From Desulfobacterales bacterium (GTDB lineage: Bacteria; Desulfobacterota; Desulfobacteria; Desulfobacterales; SpSt-501), in assembly GCA_025454275.1 (NCBI GenBank), contig JALOOS010000086.1:1-8656 (forward strand): a stretch of DNA of 8,656 nucleotides, read 5' to 3'. Below are positions 4,984-8,656 of the stretch, piece by piece (positions within the stretch are counted from its first letter, which is position 1; the number at the start of each line of letters is the position of its first letter). The translations under genes and the position numbers were made by a program. The notes beneath the pieces were generated by a model. It was not told the origin of the DNA and did not search any database. It saw nothing but the letters and a program-made list of their open reading frames with translations.

Positions 4984-6108
4984 ATGAACCAATCGATTGC
5001 CGACCATATTCTCGACGGCGCGATCGTCGTCGAGTCCGCCGATGCCTTCGAAAGCATCGTGAAGCAGATCCCTGATCATCCCCACCTGCATCGCATCTAT
5101 GCCGATCTGCTCGGCGCCAAAAACAAAGCGGAGGCCGCCGCCTGCCACTATGCCCTGGCGGTCGAGGCCTGCCTGGCCGAGGGCAAGCTCCTTCCGGCCA
5201 TGCTCTCGAAGGCCCGGCAGTGGATGATCGCACGCCCCTCGCGGGCGGATCTGAGAGCCTTCCATCGCAAGCTCGATGCGGCCGAGTCCGACGGCACCCC
5301 TGCGAGCGAAGTGGTCAAGGGGCTCTCGCCCGCGGAGCGCATGGCGCTCTTTGCACGGGTCGAGCTGCTTTGCCTGCCGCCGGGCACCGAGATCCGCAAG
5401 CCGGGCGAACCCGAAAACGCGCTCTGGGCGGTCGTCGCCGGCCGGCTGAAGGAATCCAACTACGAGACGGTGGACCAGAAGCCCCGGAACGCCCGCGAGC
5501 CGGTGCGCATTTTGAAAGAGGGCGAGTTCTTCGGCGATGTCTACCCGTTCAGCAGCGACATTCTTTCCCGATCCTGCATCGAGGCCGTCACGCGGGTGGA
5601 GCTGGTCTCTTTTTCGCGCCGCCGCCTGATCCAGATCAGCCGCAAGCACCCCAATCTCGAGCAGGTGGTGCTGGCGCTCTGCCGCGTCCGGTTCCGGCCG
5701 GGTTCCGCGCACGCCGCCGCTGAGCTGAGGCAGGGTGAGCGCTATGAGATCCCGGTCCGGATGAGGCTCGAAATAGCACCCTGCGTTTTGGGAGAGGCCC
5801 CTCTTGTGATCACCGGCCGATCGCGGGACCTGTCGCTGTCGGGGCTCTCTTTTATCCCGGAGAGTTCGCCGGCCGCGCATCCGGCGGAACTGAAAAAGGT
5901 CGTGGGGCGCAAGGTGAAGGTGACCCTGCCGCTCAACGATTTCTCGCTGACGGTCGGTGGGCGCCTGGCCCGGGTTTTCCAGGTGAGTCAAAACGGGCGC
6001 AAGACGACGGCGGTCGGTGTCCGTTTTTCCGAGATCCCGTTGAGCCTGCGCGGGGCCTTTTTTTCGATAGCCGGCAATCACGCCAACGGTGCCGGTCCGC
6101 TCGGCTGA
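4984..6108 (+). CDS. Cyclic-nucleotide-binding / PilZ domain regulatory protein
   Basis: This cytoplasmic two-sensor protein has no obvious output domain. Residues below count from the GTG at 4969. The N-terminal part (about 20-105) is helical and TPR-like. A cyclic-nucleotide-binding beta-roll (about 120-235) includes LPPGTEIRKPGEP, ALWAVVAGRL and a cassette reading GEFFGD with Arg201-Ser202, resembling the phosphate-binding cassette with Asp in place of Glu. A PilZ domain (about 252-367) carries RQGER (254-258, the RxxxR motif) and DLSLSG (287-292, the DxSxxG motif), the residues that bind cyclic di-GMP. The protein could join a cyclic mononucleotide or degenerate roll signal to c-di-GMP. 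GTG 4969, ATG 4975 and ATG 4984 are possible starts; the last has GAGG at the best distance. The M23 peptidase gene follows 52 nt downstream, so an operon is likely. Confidence 0.87.
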   Translation: MNQSIADHILDGAIVVESADAFESIVKQIPDHPHLHRIYADLLGAKNKAEAAACHYALAVEACLAEGKLLPAMLSKARQWMIARPSRADLRAFHRKLDAAESDGTPASEVVKGLSPAERMALFARVELLCLPPGTEIRKPGEPENALWAVVAGRLKESNYETVDQKPRNAREPVRILKEGEFFGDVYPFSSDILSRSCIEAVTRVELVSFSRRRLIQISRKHPNLEQVVLALCRVRFRPGSAHAAAELRQGERYEIPVRMRLEIAPCVLGEAPLVITGRSRDLSLSGLSFIPESSPAAHPAELKKVVGRKVKVTLPLNDFSLTVGGRLARVFQVSQNGRKTTAVGVRFSEIPLSLRGAFFSIAGNHANGAGPLG

Positions 6109-6160
6109 GGCCCGGTCGACCCGCCCCTGCGACCCTGCCACCGGTCGTGCCGAAACCGCT

Positions 6161-7117
6161 ATGATCGAGATCACCCTGGTGACCCTGCTCGGACAGGTGG
6201 TGCTGCCCATCGCCCTGCTGGCGTGGGTCTGGCGCGGCTCCTGCTGCAGCCGCAGCGAGTGGCTGGTCAAAACCGTAGGGCTGGGCGCCTATCTCGGCCT
6301 GATGACGCTGGCCGGGATCGCACTGCTGATCCCTTGGTATGCGACCTACGGCACCGCGGCGCTCGCCCTTCCCGCAAGCGTTTCGGCCTGGCGCCGCATT
6401 GGGCGGGGAGATCCGGATGGAGCCGCCCGCGACCGGCCGCTGCGCATGGGATCGGCCGTTCTTCTGACCATGACCTGTCTCATCGGCCTCGCCTGGGCGG
6501 CCGCGGGCCTCTTCCCGCCGCCCGGGCCGTCCGCATCCGTGGCCTGGCCCCTTCTCTCCGGAGAGTATTACATCGTCAACGGCGGCTATTCCATTCTCAT
6601 CAACCCGCACATGAAGGCTCTCTCGCGCAGCAAGTTGCACGCCTACCGCGGACAAGGCTATGCGATCGACATCGTGAAACTCAATCGCTTCGGACTGCGG
6701 GCGCAAGGGGTCTGGCCGCGCGAACTGTCGCGCTATGAAATTTTCGGTGAAGCGGTCGTCTCTCCTTGCGATGGGCAGGTGCTGCGCGTGGAAAACCGCC
6801 TCCCCGATCATGTGCCGCCCGCTTGCGACCGCGAGAACCCGGCCGGCAATTTCGTCTATCTGGAATGCGGTGAGGCGGCGATTCTGCTGGCGCATCTCAT
6901 GCAAGCCAGCATCCGCGTGAGTCCGGGCGAGCGCGTGAGCCGAGGGCAGCCGCTGGGGCGGGTCGGGAATTCGGGGTACTCAACGGAGCCGCACCTCCAC
7001 CTCCATGCGCAGCAGAAAAGACCGGAGCCGGAATTTCTCTCCGCGGACCCATGGGTGATCATCGCCGGCGGTCGTCACCTGGTCCGCAACAGCCGGGTGC
7101 GGATCCCCGCTCCTTGA
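6161..7117 (+). CDS. Membrane-anchored M23 family metallopeptidase
   Basis: This 318-residue protein has four predicted membrane segments (about 5-24, 37-58, 61-76 and 97-117). The Arg-rich loops at 25-37 and 78-95 place both termini outside by the positive-inside rule, so the C-terminal domain faces the periplasm. That domain has M23 (lysostaphin/LytM-type) zinc-peptidase features: GQGYAIDIV with Asp170, LLAHL with His245, and HLH (278-280) in the GNSGYSTEPHLHLH region. The first ligand is probably His160, ten residues before the Asp rather than in the usual HxxxD. This variant spacing suggests a divergent subfamily, and cleavage of peptidoglycan cross-links is inferred from the family. No clear ribosome binding site precedes the ATG; a GTG at 6089 in frame would overlap the previous gene and add a Pro/Arg-rich stretch. 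Probable translational coupling to the PilZ gene. Confidence 0.85.
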   Translation: MIEITLVTLLGQVVLPIALLAWVWRGSCCSRSEWLVKTVGLGAYLGLMTLAGIALLIPWYATYGTAALALPASVSAWRRIGRGDPDGAARDRPLRMGSAVLLTMTCLIGLAWAAAGLFPPPGPSASVAWPLLSGEYYIVNGGYSILINPHMKALSRSKLHAYRGQGYAIDIVKLNRFGLRAQGVWPRELSRYEIFGEAVVSPCDGQVLRVENRLPDHVPPACDRENPAGNFVYLECGEAAILLAHLMQASIRVSPGERVSRGQPLGRVGNSGYSTEPHLHLHAQQKRPEPEFLSADPWVIIAGGRHLVRNSRVRIPAP

Positions 7118-7151
7118 CGAGGTGCGCTCGAGGGCATTTTCTAAAGCCCAT

Positions 7152-7189
7152 AACGCACAGAACGCTCCCGCGGGAGCGCTCTGTGCGTT
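7152..7189. terminator. Strong bidirectional terminator hairpin
   Basis: Two 19-base halves (7152-7170 and 7171-7189) pair along their whole length with one A-C mismatch, centred on CTCCCGCGGGAG. It lies 34 nt after the M23 stop and 47 nt beyond the stop of the convergent lytic transglycosylase. On the plus strand TTTGTCTGTT follows, a weak T tract; on the minus strand the T tract is poorer. Confidence 0.72.
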
Positions 7190-7236
7190 TGTCTGTTGGA
7201 TTTTCTATCGGCCGTTGGCCGGCACTCGGTTTAGGA

Positions 7237-7896
7237 CTACATTTCCTCTGCGCGGATCGCTTCGTAGTAGCTCAGAACCTTGGTCACATAGGCCTGGGTC
7301 TCCTTGTAGGGCGGAATGCCGTCATAGCGCGTCACAACGCCGGGGCCGGCGTTGTAAGCGGCCAGCGCCAGTTCCACATTCCCCTCGTAGCGGTCCAGGA
7401 GCGATTTGAAGTACCGCACTCCGGCATCGATGTTTTCGTTCGGGTCGTGGAGATTCGTCACGTCGAGTTTCTTCGCCGTGTCGGGCATGAGCTGCATCAA
7501 CCCCCGGGCGCCCTGCTTTGACACCGCGCGCGGGTTGAATTGCGACTCCACCATGATGATCGCCCGGATGAGGTCGTAGGCGACGTCGTAGCGCCCGGCG
7601 GCCTCGTGGATGAGCGCATGGAAGGGGTCCTCATCGGGTTCCCCCATGGGGGTGTAGACGGTGTTGGATAAATCCGACAGATAGGGCGGGCCCTCGGCCG
7701 GAAGGAAGTGGCTGCCGAAAGCCGCGGTCTGACCGGGCAGGGATCCGGCTAACACCGCGCCCTCCTCCCTGCCGATTTCAGATGACAGTCGGATGTCGGC
7801 GATGGAGACCACCAACCCCATCGCTATTGCAAAAATCCATGCCGAAACCTTTTTGACCCGCTGCTTCCAAGGTGGGTCTTCATATTCATAGCACAT
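7237..7896 (-). CDS. SLT-type lytic transglycosylase
   Basis: The 219-residue enzyme cleaves the MurNAc-GlcNAc bond of peptidoglycan non-hydrolytically, leaving 1,6-anhydro-MurNAc. An N-terminal hydrophobic segment (about 17-35) after a Lys/Arg-rich start acts as an uncleaved anchor or signal. A linker of about 55 residues follows, then the SLT domain (about 90-215). The domain carries the catalytic Glu117 in MVESQFNP, RGLMQLMP (131-138), AAYNAGP (179-185) and IPPYKETQAYV (194-204), all standard for family 1 transglycosylases. Translation starts at the ATG at 7896 with AAGGAGG eight bases before it, one of the best sites in the window. It is transcribed towards the M23 gene and shares the hairpin at 7152-7189 as terminator. 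Both products remodel the wall, though they are separate units. Its leader contains a hairpin and possible promoter. Confidence 0.93.
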   Translation of the reverse strand: MCYEYEDPPWKQRVKKVSAWIFAIAMGLVVSIADIRLSSEIGREEGAVLAGSLPGQTAAFGSHFLPAEGPPYLSDLSNTVYTPMGEPDEDPFHALIHEAAGRYDVAYDLIRAIIMVESQFNPRAVSKQGARGLMQLMPDTAKKLDVTNLHDPNENIDAGVRYFKSLLDRYEGNVELALAAYNAGPGVVTRYDGIPPYKETQAYVTKVLSYYEAIRAEEM

Positions 7897-7919
7897 ACCT
7901 TATCCCTCCTTTCAAAACC

Positions 7920-7946
7920 CCATCGCTTCACCCCCTGAACCGATGG
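7920..7946 (-). promoter_or_regulatory. Leader hairpin upstream of the lytic transglycosylase
   Basis: CCATCG (7920-7925) and CGATGG (7941-7946) pair, then a single C/C mismatch, then TTCA (7927-7930) pairs with TGAA (7936-7939) around a 5-nt loop. In the minus-strand mRNA the loop is GGGGG, about 10 nt before the AAGGAGG site. It may affect translation; it does not match any riboswitch I recognise. Confidence 0.3.
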
Positions 7947-7969
7947 CGTCCTACCGCACCCCCGGATAA

Positions 7970-8155
7970 GTCACTAAACGTTTACCAGCAATCAAGAGCA
8001 AAAATCATGCACTGTTGCATGCGTTAAAGGGTTTTCGTGAATATCTGGAGGGTTGGCCTGATAACCCGGATAATGCGCAGAACCGCTTTGGGAAGATGGA
8101 TGCTCAGCTATATGTAGCCGATATCATCCGTTTGTGTCAACCTTTTCTTGCCGCT
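7970..8155 (+). pseudogene. Possible gene remnant in a less GC-rich gap
   Basis: The gap between the lytic transglycosylase and the histidine phosphatase (7897-8192) has no accepted gene. From about 7970 a plus-strand frame stays open past 8150 and reads protein-like text, including HALLHALKGFREYLEG and RFGKMDAQLYVADIIRLC. Codons here are visibly more AT-rich (TTA, TTG, CTA, TAT, GTA) than in the flanking genes. It has no good ATG start or ribosome binding site, and at about 8150 the composition returns to GC-rich sequence. I do not recognise the family. It could be a decayed end of an acquired gene, a small gene using the TTG at 8015, or chance. Confidence 0.3.
7973..8001 (-). promoter_or_regulatory. 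Candidate promoter for the lytic transglycosylase
   Basis: On the minus strand TTGCTC (7996-8001) and TTTAGT (7973-7978) are separated by 17 bp, about 75 nt upstream of the ATG. The -10 overlaps TAAACGTTTA (7975-7984), a perfect 10-base palindrome that could be an operator. Hexamer matches are only partial. Confidence 0.3.
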
Positions 8156-8162
8156 CCGAGAT

Positions 8163-8190
8163 GCCGGAGGCTTCCCCGGCCGCCGGAGGC
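8163..8190. repeat. Short direct repeat GCCGGAGGC
   Basis: The 9-mer GCCGGAGGC occurs at 8163-8171 and 8182-8190, immediately beyond the histidine phosphatase stop codon. It may be a small duplication; no function is evident. Confidence 0.4.
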
Positions 8191-8192
8191 CC

Positions 8193-8656
8193 TCACGGCG
8201 CGATGCGGATGCGGGCTTTAGGGGCGAGCGCGCCCCGCTCGTTGATGGCGGCCACGACCATCTCGCCCGGATCCGGCACGATGCCCGTGAGGGCCGAGAT
8301 GTTGACCTGGTGGGTGACGAGGATGAGGTTGCCTGCGGCCGGTGGGTGGCCGGCCAGCATCTCTTTCATGGCGCGGGTCTGCGCGGCTTCGAGCGCGGGC
8401 TGTTTGAAAAACGAATTGAGCGCCGGTTGCTCGCGGAACGCTCCAAAGGCGAGCTCGGCCGTTTCCCGGCAGCGGCACCACTGGCTCGAGAAGACCTGTT
8501 CGACCGGAACCCCCCGTTCGCGAAAGGCCTTGCCGATGGCGCGCGCCTGGCGGCGGCCCTCCTCAGACAGGTTGCGCTGGGTGCCGCAGTCGCCCAATTT
8601 GAAGTTTGCCGGATCGCCGAACCCCGGCGCCAGCGCATGCCGGATGAGCACCACAT
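8193..8656 (-). CDS. Histidine phosphatase family protein (5' end outside the window)
   Basis: The frame is open from the window edge to the TGA at complement 8193-8195 and gives about 154 visible residues of a branch 1 histidine phosphatase, the superfamily that uses a phosphohistidine intermediate. The catalytic RHA box appears in VVLIRHALAPG close to the edge. QWCRCRETAEL carries a second conserved Arg, and VTHQVNISALTG holds the later conserved His. The WCRC-ETA style of motif is common in small periplasmic members. Codons preceding the first visible GTG at 8654 remain open, so the true start lies upstream and a signal peptide could have been cut off. The substrate is unknown. The neighbouring 300-nt gap separates it from the lytic transglycosylase gene on the same strand. 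Confidence 0.88.
   Translation of the reverse strand, partial: VVLIRHALAPGFGDPANFKLGDCGTQRNLSEEGRRQARAIGKAFRERGVPVEQVFSSQWCRCRETAELAFGAFREQPALNSFFKQPALEAAQTRAMKEMLAGHPPAAGNLILVTHQVNISALTGIVPDPGEMVVAAINERGALAPKARIRIAP

Noticed and set aside
3625..6270. A very long minus-strand open frame (881 codons).
   Set aside because: Only its last 44 codons (the peroxiredoxin N terminus) look real. The rest is antisense to the PilZ gene and out of frame with the Gate-domain gene, with Arg/Gly/Pro-rich text typical of GC-rich shadow frames.
7051..7521. Plus-strand open frame of 156 codons across the terminator.
   Set aside because: It overlaps the M23 gene end, crosses the strong hairpin and is antisense to the SLT catalytic domain.

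Overview
This GC-rich window carries ten genes or gene ends packed on both strands, with no rRNA, tRNA, CRISPR array or intact mobile element. The gene set (PilZ and cyclic-nucleotide-binding receptor, Gate-domain membrane protein, Ada-type repair protein, a probable selenoprotein) fits a deltaproteobacterium in the broad sense (Desulfobacterota). That placement is inference from gene style and selenocysteine use, not a marker gene.

Layout. Bases 1-86 are the C-terminal tail of an unrecognised + strand protein. A likely two-gene unit follows on +: a class I glutamine amidotransferase-like protein (125-850) and an SDR-fold protein without the usual catalytic Tyr/Lys (847-1446), joined by an ATGA overlap. 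On -, facing them, is an AraC-type HTH/O6-alkylguanine-DNA alkyltransferase fusion (1530-2321). Divergent from it, on +, is a HAD-like protein (2514-3275). Converging on that is a BCP/PrxQ-type peroxiredoxin on - (3289-3756). Its peroxidatic residue is encoded by an in-frame TGA (3625-3627), with a SECIS-like hairpin just downstream. An eight-segment-type nucleoside-recognition (Gate) membrane protein lies upstream on - (3855-4814). Divergent from that, on +, are a cyclic-nucleotide-binding/PilZ regulator (4984-6108) and a polytopic M23 metallopeptidase (6161-7117). A strong 38-nt hairpin separates them from a convergent SLT-type lytic transglycosylase (7237-7896, -). After a less GC-rich gap holding a possible gene fossil, the window ends in a histidine phosphatase on - that runs off the edge.

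The central observation is the peroxiredoxin. Read conventionally it is a 43-residue stub plus unexplained sequence. Read with TGA as selenocysteine it is a complete 155-residue peroxiredoxin with Sec exactly at the peroxidatic cysteine. It has a good ribosome binding site, a possible operator, and an intrinsic terminator placed inside the 3' end of the convergent HAD gene. Two neighbouring products (M23 peptidase and lytic transglycosylase) act on peptidoglycan, but they are separate convergent units. The remaining genes look like ordinary, functionally mixed chromosomal housekeeping and stress genes.
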